A model generated the notes under the pieces. The model did no database searches, had not been told where the DNA came from, and saw only the letters and a list, made by a program, of their open reading frames with translations. Shown here one piece after another: positions 1 through 6,584 of a stretch of 28,036 bases of DNA. The stretch spans positions 1-28,036 of the forward strand of contig WRCJ01000010.1 of assembly GCA_009784085.1 (NCBI GenBank), written 5' to 3'. Positions within the stretch are counted from its first letter, which is position 1. The number at the start of each line of letters is the position of its first letter. Both the position numbers and the translations under genes were made by a program. The DNA is from Oscillospiraceae bacterium (GTDB lineage Bacteria > Bacillota > Clostridia > Oscillospirales > UBA929).

Positions 1-1341
1 GCCGGCGATGATGGTCTGGCCGGTCTCCTTATCGGTATAGGTTTTAAACGTAGGGTCTTCCTCGGACAATTTGGTGAGCGCGATGCTCATCTTTTCCTGG
101 CCGGCCTTGGTGCGCGGCTCGATGGCCACGCGGATGACCGGCTCGGGAAACTCCATAGACTCCAACACGATGCGCTTTTTGTCGTCGCTTAACGTGTCGC
201 CTGTGGTGGTGTTCTTTAAGCCAACCGCAGCGGCTATGCCGCCGGCGCCCACCTCCTCCACGTCCTCCCTGTGGTTGGCGTGCATGAGCAGGATCCGCCC
301 GAATCGCTCCCGGCAACCCTTGGTCGAGTTGACAGCGATGGCGCCCGAGCTAATCTTCCCGGAATAGACACGGAAAAAGCACAGCTTGCCCACGAAGGGA
401 TCGGTCATGATCTTGAAGGCCAGCGCGGAAAACGGAGCGTCGTCGGAAGCCGGGCGGCTGATTTCCTCGCCCGTGTCGGGATGCATGCCCACCACGTCCG
501 GGACGTCTACCGGGGAAGGCAGATAGGCTACGATGGCGTCTAACAGGTTTTGCACGCCGCGGTTGCGGTAGGACGTGCCGCACAAAACGGGGATCAACTT
601 GTTGTCGATGGTGGCGCGCCGAATCGCCTTATGGATCAACGCCTCGGGGATATCGCCGCCATCCAGGTACAGCTCCATCAGTTCGTCGTCGAAGGAGGAG
701 ATCTCCTCCAATAGGTTCTGCCGGCACGCTTCGGCTTCTTCGATGAGGTCATCGGGGATCGTTTCCCGGCGGATATCGCAGCCCAACTCGTCATAGGCCA
801 CATAAGCCTTCATGTCGATGAGATCGACGAGCCCCGTAAAGGCGGCCTCGGCGCCGATGGGGATCTGAATGGCTACCGCGTTGCATTTGAGGCGGTCGCG
901 CATCATTTCGATGACATGCAGAAAATCCGCGCCCATGATGTCCATTTTATTGACATAGGCCAATCGGGGGACGCCGTAGCGATCGGCTTGCCGCCATACC
1001 GTTTCGGACTGCGGCTCCACGCCTCCCTTTGCGCAAAACACGCACACCGCCCCGTCAAGCACCCGCAGGCTGCGTTCCACTTCCATCGTGAAATCCACAT
1101 GGCCCGGGGTGTCGATGATGTTGATGCGGTGATCTTTCCAATTGCATGTCGTGGCGGCCGACGTGATGGTGATGCCCCTCTCCTGCTCCTGTTGCATCCA
1201 GTCCATGGTGGCAGTCCCCTCATGGACCTCGCCCAGCTTATAGCTGCGCCCGGTATAAAACAGGATGCGCTCCGTGGTGGTCGTCTTCCCCGCGTCGATA
1301 TGCGCCATGATGCCAATATTGCGTGTTCGCTCCAGAGTCAT
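1..1341 (-). CDS. fusA: Elongation factor G, N-terminal 447 codons (runs off left edge)
   Basis: EF-G is the ribosomal translocase GTPase and also acts in ribosome recycling. The reading frame is open from an ATG at 1341 to the window edge, so the last third or so of the protein is missing. The GTPase motifs are in order: AHIDAGKT at residues 13-20 (P-loop), RGITIT at 55-60 (switch I), DTPGH at 77-81 and NKMD at 131-134. The final visible residues (EDPTF...GQTIIAG) match the EF-G region before domain III/IV. The start is supported by AAGGAG seven bases upstream. It is the last visible gene of the str operon (L7Ae-like, rpsL, rpsG, fusA), 22 bp after rpsG. tuf would be expected next, outside the window. 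No frameshift was seen. Confidence 0.97.
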   Translation of the reverse strand, partial: MTLERTRNIGIMAHIDAGKTTTTERILFYTGRSYKLGEVHEGTATMDWMQQEQERGITITSAATTCNWKDHRINIIDTPGHVDFTMEVERSLRVLDGAVCVFCAKGGVEPQSETVWRQADRYGVPRLAYVNKMDIMGADFLHVIEMMRDRLKCNAVAIQIPIGAEAAFTGLVDLIDMKAYVAYDELGCDIRRETIPDDLIEEAEACRQNLLEEISSFDDELMELYLDGGDIPEALIHKAIRRATIDNKLIPVLCGTSYRNRGVQNLLDAIVAYLPSPVDVPDVVGMHPDTGEEISRPASDDAPFSALAFKIMTDPFVGKLCFFRVYSGKISSGAIAVNSTKGCRERFGRILLMHANHREDVEEVGAGGIAAAVGLKNTTTGDTLSDDKKRIVLESMEFPEPVIRVAIEPRTKAGQEKMSIALTKLSEEDPTFKTYTDKETGQTIIAG

Positions 1342-1363
1342 GTTGCTTCTCCTTATGGCAGGC

Positions 1364-1834
1364 TTACCAGCGGTAGTGTGCGAAGGCCTTGTTGGCTTCC
1401 GCCATTTTATGCGTGTCTTCGCGCTTCTTGACAGCTGCGCCGGAACTGTTACAGGCATCCATAATTTCCCCGGCCAACCGCTCGCGCATTGTCTTTTCGC
1501 CGCGGCTCCTCGCGCACGAAACCAACCATCGCAAGCCAAGGGTTTGACGGCGGTCGGGGCGGACTTCCAACGGCACTTGATAGGTTGCGCCGCCCACGCG
1601 GCGCGCCTTGACTTCCAAGGCGGGCATGATATTTTCCATGGCTTGGGTAAACGCTTCAAGGGGCTCTTTCTTGGCCTTTTCACGGATGATGTCAAAGGCG
1701 CCGTACACGACCTTTTGGGCCACGCCCTTTTTGCCATCGAGCATAATCCCGTTGATCAACTTGGTCACGAGCTTGGAATTATACAATGGATCGGGCAGTA
1801 CGTCTCTTCTGGGTACAAATCCACGTCTGGGCAC
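1364..1834 (-). CDS. rpsG: 30S ribosomal protein S7
   Basis: S7 is a primary 16S rRNA-binding protein that nucleates assembly of the 30S head and lies near the E site. The 156-residue product is the usual bacterial length. It shows the conserved start PRRGFVPRR, the stretch LINGIMLDGKKG near residues 27-38, the VGGATYQVPLEVRP segment in the middle and the C-terminal KAFAHYRW. The start codon is GTG, with AAGGAGGG eight bases upstream. It sits between rpsL (86 bp upstream) and fusA (22 bp downstream), the standard str order. In enterobacteria S7 represses this operon; nothing in this sequence shows whether that happens here. Confidence 0.97.
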   Translation of the reverse strand: MPRRGFVPRRDVLPDPLYNSKLVTKLINGIMLDGKKGVAQKVVYGAFDIIREKAKKEPLEAFTQAMENIMPALEVKARRVGGATYQVPLEVRPDRRQTLGLRWLVSCARSRGEKTMRERLAGEIMDACNSSGAAVKKREDTHKMAEANKAFAHYRW

Positions 1835-1920
1835 GTAAGCTTCCCTCCTTCACAAAAATGATCTCATAGGTACTGGCGCCCAGCATGGATTTGCACCCAT
1901 GCGGGGCTGTGTCAGGCTAC

Positions 1921-2343
1921 TCACTTCGTAGCCGCCTTGGGACGCTTGGCGCCGTACTTGGAGCGGGATTGCCGCCGCCCGCCGACGCCTTGGGTGTCCA
2001 GCGTGCCCCGGATGATGTGGTAGCGGACGCCTGGGATATCCTTGACGCGCCCACCGCGGATCATGACGACGCTATGCTCCTGAAGGTTGTGGCCGACGCC
2101 GGGGATGTAAGCCGAAACCTCGATGCCGTTGGATAGGCGTACACGGGCGATCTTCCGCAGCGCGGAGTTCGGTTTCTTGGGGGTGGCGGTCCTTACCACC
2201 GTACACACGCCCCGCTTTTGCGGGCTGGGCTGGTCGGTGGCGCAGCGTTTGAGCGCGTTGTGGCCCTTCTGCAACGCAGGTGCCGTAGACTTGTAGGTCT
2301 GCTGTTTCCGCCCATGACGTACCAACTGGTTAAATGTTGGCAT
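1921..2343 (-). CDS. rpsL: 30S ribosomal protein S12
   Basis: S12 lies at the decoding centre and controls decoding accuracy; it is the classical target of streptomycin-resistance mutations. The 140-residue protein begins MPTFNQLVRHGR and contains TPKKPNSALRK and PGVGHNLQEHSVV, followed by GGRVKDIPGVRYH. Both resistance-site lysine regions (TPKKPNS and RVKDIPG) look wild type. The ATG at 2343 has a strong AAGGAGGAG site six bases or so upstream. It follows the L7Ae-like gene after a 133-bp repeat-bearing spacer and precedes rpsG. The C-terminus ends in a basic Ala/Lys/Arg tail (SKYGAKRPKAATK), typical of Bacillota S12. Confidence 0.97.
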   Translation of the reverse strand: MPTFNQLVRHGRKQQTYKSTAPALQKGHNALKRCATDQPSPQKRGVCTVVRTATPKKPNSALRKIARVRLSNGIEVSAYIPGVGHNLQEHSVVMIRGGRVKDIPGVRYHIIRGTLDTQGVGGRRQSRSKYGAKRPKAATK

Positions 2344-2419
2344 GGGACTCCTCCTTTCTTACATAGTATATCGTTTCAGGGATACGGAAAATGTATTCCT
2401 TAAAACACAAATTGTCGCT

Positions 2420-2468
2420 GTGGTACCTTGGCTTGTGATACCTTGGCTTTGGGTACCTTGTCGCTGTG
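2420..2468. repeat. Degenerate tandem repeat in the spacer before rpsL
   Basis: The 133-bp spacer between the L7Ae-like gene and rpsL contains three imperfect copies of a unit close to GTACCTTGGCTT (plus strand), spaced about 15-16 bp apart. The block is flanked on both sides by the hexamer-rich sequence GTCGCTGTG. No open frame or terminator is visible here, so the str genes can be cotranscribed through it. It resembles other short tandem repeats in spacers of this window, but the unit is different. Confidence 0.6.
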
Positions 2469-2476
2469 CATCACTA

Positions 2477-2734
2477 TCACTCGTTGGCCAGCACCGCCGC
2501 GCAAGCCGCGCCCACCTCTATGCGGCAAACCGTGCCCAGTTCCGTCATGGTGTCGGCCCACAACGGGGATATGCCGGCCTTTTCACAGGCATCGACTATC
2601 GGGGCTATCACACGCCTCTCGGCGTCTCGTGCGATATATACAGCCATGGCTTCGCCGGACAGGATCGCCTTGCGGGTCTGCTTGACGCCTACCACCTTTG
2701 GGCTGGTTTTAAGTCTCTCATACAAAGATGTCAT
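2477..2734 (-). CDS. L7Ae/L30e-family protein, YbxF/RplGB-like
   Basis: Members of this small family bind kink-turn RNA. The Bacillus homologue YbxF sits at the same place upstream of rpsL and is found on ribosomes, though its role is not settled. The product of about 85 residues has the family hallmarks: VGVKQTRKAI near the start, then VYIARDAE, and the C-terminal GTVCRIEVGAACAAVL, which matches the LGxxCxIxVGAA signature. The start is uncertain. The ATG at 2734 directly abuts its GGAGG, leaving no spacing. A TTG three codons later, at 2725, lies nine bases from the same site and matches the family's N-terminus better. A longer frame reaching back to 2827 crosses the promoter and hairpin and is unlikely to be translated. 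Family assignment is firm; function is inferred. Confidence 0.87.
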   Translation of the reverse strand: MTSLYERLKTSPKVVGVKQTRKAILSGEAMAVYIARDAERRVIAPIVDACEKAGISPLWADTMTELGTVCRIEVGAACAAVLANE

Positions 2735-2764
2735 CCTCCCTATGCGGGCTTGGTTTTTTTCTCT

Positions 2765-2800
2765 ATGATACAATGCGGGTATGCACCCGCATTGTATCAT
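2765..2800 (-). promoter_or_regulatory. Perfect 16-bp inverted repeat at the str operon start site
   Basis: Arms 2765-2780 and 2785-2800 are exact reverse complements around a 4-base loop. On the minus strand the first arm begins within the -10 box of the promoter at 2799-2827, and the predicted start site (near 2792) lies inside that arm. The transcript would therefore begin with a stem-loop of about nine base pairs (AATGCGGGT paired with ACCCGCATT). The tract after it is A-rich rather than T-rich, so it is not an intrinsic terminator in this direction. It may act as a DNA operator or as a 5'-terminal RNA stem that protects the mRNA; the sequence cannot decide between them. Confidence 0.75.
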
Positions 2801-2827
2801 TCTAGCACAAATGGCCAGGGTAGTCAA
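2799..2827 (-). promoter_or_regulatory. Sigma-A promoter for the L7Ae-like-rpsL-rpsG-fusA operon
   Basis: On the minus strand TTGACT (2822-2827) is followed by a 17-bp spacer and TAGAAT (2799-2804). Both boxes differ from the vegetative sigma consensus by one position and the spacing is optimal. It lies after the rpoC stop and ahead of the L7Ae-like gene, so it would transcribe the str genes independently of rpoBC. Confidence 0.75.
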
Positions 2828-2873
2828 TGTAAAAATTAGAATTCACCCGTATGGCGCCAACAAACCCAGGGAG

Positions 2874-2909
2874 TCCCCAGGGGGGTCCCCAGGGGGGTCC
2901 CCAGGGGGC
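2874..2909. repeat. Three tandem copies of a 12-bp C/G-tract unit
   Basis: The unit TCCCCAGGGGGG occurs at 2874-2885 and 2886-2897, with a third copy (last base changed) at 2898-2909. The block ends three bases before the rpoC stop codon. Each unit contains CCCCAGGGG, which is self-complementary, so the rpoC mRNA 3' end could fold into alternative GC-rich hairpins. There is no adjacent T-tract of terminator type; the closest T-rich stretch is about 40 bp further on. Confidence 0.85.
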
Positions 2910-2912
2910 CGG

Positions 2913-5900
2913 TCAAACGGTCACGGCTGAGGCCATGACGCGGTAGTCCTCAAAAAGCGGTAAGCTCAGCTCGGCGTCGTAGTCCCGGTAGATTTCCATG
3001 CCGGATCCGGCCGGCACCAACTTGCCGATAATCACGTTTTCCTTCAGCCCCAGTAGTTTGTCTACTTTGCCGCGTATGGCTGCCTCCGTGAGAACGCGGG
3101 TGGTTTCCTGGAAGGAGGCGGCCGACAGGAAGGAGTCCGTGGCCAACGAGGCCTTGGTAATGCCCAGCAGCAAAAGCGTCCCCGTAGCAAGTGCCAGGTC
3201 GGGCTCGCCGTCGTCGATGCGCTTTTGCACCTTCGCGTTCTCTTCCTCGAACTCAAAAGCGTCCGCCATAGACCCCACCAGCAAGTCCGTGCTTCCGGCC
3301 GTGTCCACACGGATTTTACGCATCATCTGCCGCGCAATGACCTCGATGTGCTTGTCGTTGATATCCACGCCCTGCTGGCGGTAGACATGTTGCACTTCCT
3401 GAATCAAATAGTTCTGCACGGCTTCGACGCCCAGCACAGCCAACACATCGTGGGGCGACAGCGTGCCCTCGGTAAGCTCCTGCCCCTTTTTCACGGCCTG
3501 CCCGGTTTCGACTTTCAGCGTCGACGAGCTGGGGGTCTGATAGGTCCTGACGTCGCCGGTTTTTTCATTGGCGATGGTGATGACGTAGACCGCGCCCTTG
3601 CGGGTCTCCTCGACTTTTATCGTGCCGTCGATCTCGGCCAGCAACGACACGCGCTTGGGGCGGCGCGCCTCGAACAGCTCCTCCACGCGCGGCAAGCCCT
3701 GTGTGATATCCCCCGCGGAAGCGATGCCGCCCGTGTGGAAGGTGCGCATGGTCAGCTGGGTGCCCGGCTCGCCGATGGACTGCGCGGCGACAATGCCCAC
3801 GCTCTCGCCCACGTTGACCAGCTCGCCGGTGGCTAGGTTCGCGCCATAGCAGGTGGCGCACACGCCGTAACGGGATCGGCAGTTGAGGAGGCTACGCACC
3901 TTCACGCGGTGCACGCCCGTGTCGGCGACAATTTTGGCTTCGACCTCGCCCATCAACGTGCCCCGGGGATACACCAGCTTCCCCTGCGCGTCGAAGACAT
4001 CCTCGACCAAGAAGCGGCCCAGCAGACGGTCGGCCAGGGGCTCGATGACCGAACCCTCGGAGGATATCTCGAAGACCGTCAAGCCCTCCTTAGAGCCGCA
4101 GTCGATTTCGCGGATAATGACATCTTGGGACACGTCCACCAGGCGGCGCGTTAGATACCCCGAGTCGGCCGTGCGCAGAGCGGTATCGGCCAAACCCTTG
4201 CGGGCGCCGCGCGAAGAGATGAAATACTCCAACACCGACAGCCCCTCGCGGAAATTGGCTTTGATGGGGATCTCGATGGTCTTGCCGGCCGTGTTGGCCA
4301 TCAGGCCCCTCATGCCGGCCAGCTGGCGGATTTGGTTCATGCTGCCCCTGGCGCCCGAATGCGCCATCATATAGATGGGGTTGAAGTGGCTCAGGTTGGC
4401 CTGCATGGCGTCGGTGACCTTTTTGGTGGTGGCCTCCCACTCCTCGATGACAAGCCGGTAGCGTTCGTCGTCCGTGATAAACCCGCGCCTGAACTGGCGG
4501 TCGATGGCGGCCACCTTCTCCTCCGCCTTTTCGATGAGGACAGCCTTTTCCTCCGGCACCACCATATCGGAGATCGAGATGGTGATCGCGCCCTTCGTGG
4601 AATACTCGAAACCCAACGACTTGATGGTATCCAGCAGTTTCGCCGATCGCGTGAAGCCGTGCTTCTTGATGCAACGCTCGATGATGCGCCCCAGCTCTTT
4701 TTTGCCGGCCAAAAAGGATATCTCCAAGTCACATGAGCGGTCGGGGTCGCTGCGATCCACAAACCCCAAGTCCTGCGGGATAGATTCGTTGAACAGGATG
4801 CGCCCCACCGTGGCGTCGATCAAGCGGGTACGCGGCGCGCCGTCGATCATGCGCGTGACCCGCACCCGGATGGGCGCGTGGATGCCGACATCGCCTGCCT
4901 CGAAAGCCATGAGCGCCTCGTTAAAGTCCCCGAACACCTTGCCCGCGCCCGGCTCATCCCGCTCGATGGTCAGATAGTAGGAACCCAGCACCATGTCCTG
5001 GGTGGGCACGGTGACCGGGTGGCCGTCCCTCGGGTGCAATAAATTGTTGGCCGATAGCATGAGGAACCGCGCCTCCGCCTGGGCTTCCGCCGACAAGGGC
5101 ACGTGTACGGCCATTTGATCCCCGTCGAAGTCCGCGTTGTACGCCGTACACACAAGGGGATGCAACTTGAGCGCGCGGCCTTCGACCAAGACCGGCTCAA
5201 AGGCTTGTATGCCCAGCCTGTGCAAGGTGGGCGCCCGGTTGAGCAAGACCGGGTGCTCCGAGATGATGGTCTCCAGCGCGTCGTAGACCTCGGTGCGGTT
5301 GCGCTCCACCATCTTCTTGGCGCTCTTGATGTTGTTGGCCTGGCCATCCTCGACCAATTTCTTCATGACAAAAGGCTTGAAGAGCTCCAGCGCCATTTCC
5401 TTGGGCAAGCCGCACTGGAAGATTTTCAGCTCCGGCCCCACCACAATGACGCTGCGGCCCGAATAGTCCACCCTCTTGCCCAGCAGGTTTTGCCGGAAAC
5501 GGCCCTGCTTGCCTTTGAGCATGTCGGACAAGCTTTTGAGGGCGCGGTTGTTCGGCCCTGTGACCGGCCGGCCACGCCTGCCGTTGTCGATCAGCGCGTC
5601 CACGGCCTCCTGGAGCATGCGTTTCTCGTTCCTGACGATGATATCGGGCGCGCCCAATTGCAGTAGCCGCTTGAGCCGGTTGTTGCGATTGATGACCCGA
5701 CGGTACAGATCGTTCAAATCGGAGGTGGCAAAGCGTCCGCCGTCCAGCTGGACCATGGGGCGGATCTCGGGCGGGATGACAGGGATCGCGTCCATAATCA
5801 TCCACTCCGGCCGGTTGCCCGAGATGCGGAACGATTCGACGACCTCAAGACGCTTGATAATGCGCATTTTTTTCTGCCCAGACGCATCGCGCAGCTCCGC

Positions 5901-6473
5901 GCGCAGCTCCTGTGACAACGCCGTAACGTCCATCTCGCGCAACAGTTCGTGTACGGCGCCGGCGCCCATGCCGGCGTGAAAATCGTCTTCGTATTTCTCC
6001 AGCATATCGCGGTACTCTTTTTCCGACATCACCTGCATCTTTTGCAGGGGCGTGTCCCCCGGATCGATCACAATGTAAGCGGCGAAATAGAGCACTTTTT
6101 CCAGCAGGCGCGGCGACATGTCCAAAATGAGGCCCATCCGGGACGGGATTCCCTTAAAATACCAGATATGCGACACCGGGGCGGCCAAGTCGATGTGCCC
6201 CATGCGGTCGCGGCGGACCTTGGCCTTGGTGACCTCTACGCCGCAGCGATCGCAAACCCTGCCCTTGTAACGTATCTTCTTATATTTACCGCAATAACAC
6301 TCCCAGTCCTTTTGGGGTCCGAATATGCGCTCGCAAAACAGTCCGTCGCGCTCCGGCTTCAAGGTCCTGTAGTTGATGGTCTCCGGCTTTTTGACCTCGC
6401 CGTGCGACCATTCGCGTATCATGTCGGGGGAAGCCAGGCCGATTTTGATCGCTTCAAAGGGCGCGTAACTCAT
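2913..6473 (-). CDS. rpoC: DNA-directed RNA polymerase subunit beta'
   Basis: Beta' forms half of the RNA polymerase active-site cleft. Starting at the ATG at 6473 gives 1186 residues, normal for Bacillota. The N-terminal zinc-binding domain uses Cys59, Cys61, Cys74 and Cys77. The catalytic motif NADFDGD is at 446-452, with Asp448, Asp450 and Asp452 holding the magnesium. The trigger-loop region with GTQLTMRTFHTGG is near 904-916, and the second zinc site uses Cys792, Cys865, Cys872 and Cys875. The frame extends 17 codons further upstream, but 6473 has AAAGGA eight bases before it and its N-terminus (MSYAPFEAIKIGLASP) matches the family. It lies 111 bp downstream of rpoB and should be cotranscribed with it. 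The stop is a TGA at 2913-2915. Confidence 0.97.
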   Translation of the reverse strand: MSYAPFEAIKIGLASPDMIREWSHGEVKKPETINYRTLKPERDGLFCERIFGPQKDWECYCGKYKKIRYKGRVCDRCGVEVTKAKVRRDRMGHIDLAAPVSHIWYFKGIPSRMGLILDMSPRLLEKVLYFAAYIVIDPGDTPLQKMQVMSEKEYRDMLEKYEDDFHAGMGAGAVHELLREMDVTALSQELRAELRDASGQKKMRIIKRLEVVESFRISGNRPEWMIMDAIPVIPPEIRPMVQLDGGRFATSDLNDLYRRVINRNNRLKRLLQLGAPDIIVRNEKRMLQEAVDALIDNGRRGRPVTGPNNRALKSLSDMLKGKQGRFRQNLLGKRVDYSGRSVIVVGPELKIFQCGLPKEMALELFKPFVMKKLVEDGQANNIKSAKKMVERNRTEVYDALETIISEHPVLLNRAPTLHRLGIQAFEPVLVEGRALKLHPLVCTAYNADFDGDQMAVHVPLSAEAQAEARFLMLSANNLLHPRDGHPVTVPTQDMVLGSYYLTIERDEPGAGKVFGDFNEALMAFEAGDVGIHAPIRVRVTRMIDGAPRTRLIDATVGRILFNESIPQDLGFVDRSDPDRSCDLEISFLAGKKELGRIIERCIKKHGFTRSAKLLDTIKSLGFEYSTKGAITISISDMVVPEEKAVLIEKAEEKVAAIDRQFRRGFITDDERYRLVIEEWEATTKKVTDAMQANLSHFNPIYMMAHSGARGSMNQIRQLAGMRGLMANTAGKTIEIPIKANFREGLSVLEYFISSRGARKGLADTALRTADSGYLTRRLVDVSQDVIIREIDCGSKEGLTVFEISSEGSVIEPLADRLLGRFLVEDVFDAQGKLVYPRGTLMGEVEAKIVADTGVHRVKVRSLLNCRSRYGVCATCYGANLATGELVNVGESVGIVAAQSIGEPGTQLTMRTFHTGGIASAGDITQGLPRVEELFEARRPKRVSLLAEIDGTIKVEETRKGAVYVITIANEKTGDVRTYQTPSSSTLKVETGQAVKKGQELTEGTLSPHDVLAVLGVEAVQNYLIQEVQHVYRQQGVDINDKHIEVIARQMMRKIRVDTAGSTDLLVGSMADAFEFEEENAKVQKRIDDGEPDLALATGTLLLLGITKASLATDSFLSAASFQETTRVLTEAAIRGKVDKLLGLKENVIIGKLVPAGSGMEIYRDYDAELSLPLFEDYRVMASAVTV

Positions 6474-6538
6474 ATTGCGTATCCTTTCCAATGCAGGCCG
6501 CAGCCCGCGTCCCATCCTATCCAATCATAGCAATTCAT

Positions 6539-6582
6539 TCACGAAGCTCACGAAGCTCACGAAACCGCGAATTCACGAATTT
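6539..6582. repeat. Degenerate tandem repeat in the rpoB-rpoC spacer
   Basis: The 9-bp unit CACGAAGCT occurs twice in tandem at 6540-6548 and 6549-6557. A third variant, CACGAAACC, lies at 6558-6566, and a related CACGAATTT follows shortly after. The repeats occupy the end of the 111-bp spacer next to the rpoB stop codon. No promoter or terminator is evident in the spacer. Confidence 0.75.
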
Positions 6583-6584
6583 AT

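Noticed and set aside
2765..2800. Hairpin as an intrinsic terminator of rpoC
   Set aside because: On the minus strand it is followed by an A-rich, not T-rich, tract, and it overlaps the start site of a promoter.
2735..2827. Longer N-terminus for the L7Ae-like protein starting at 2827
   Set aside because: The extra residues are encoded by the promoter and palindrome, do not resemble the family and are mostly upstream of the predicted transcript start.
2874..2909. Possible CRISPR-like repeats
   Set aside because: The 12-bp units are directly adjacent with no spacers between them, and no cas genes are present.
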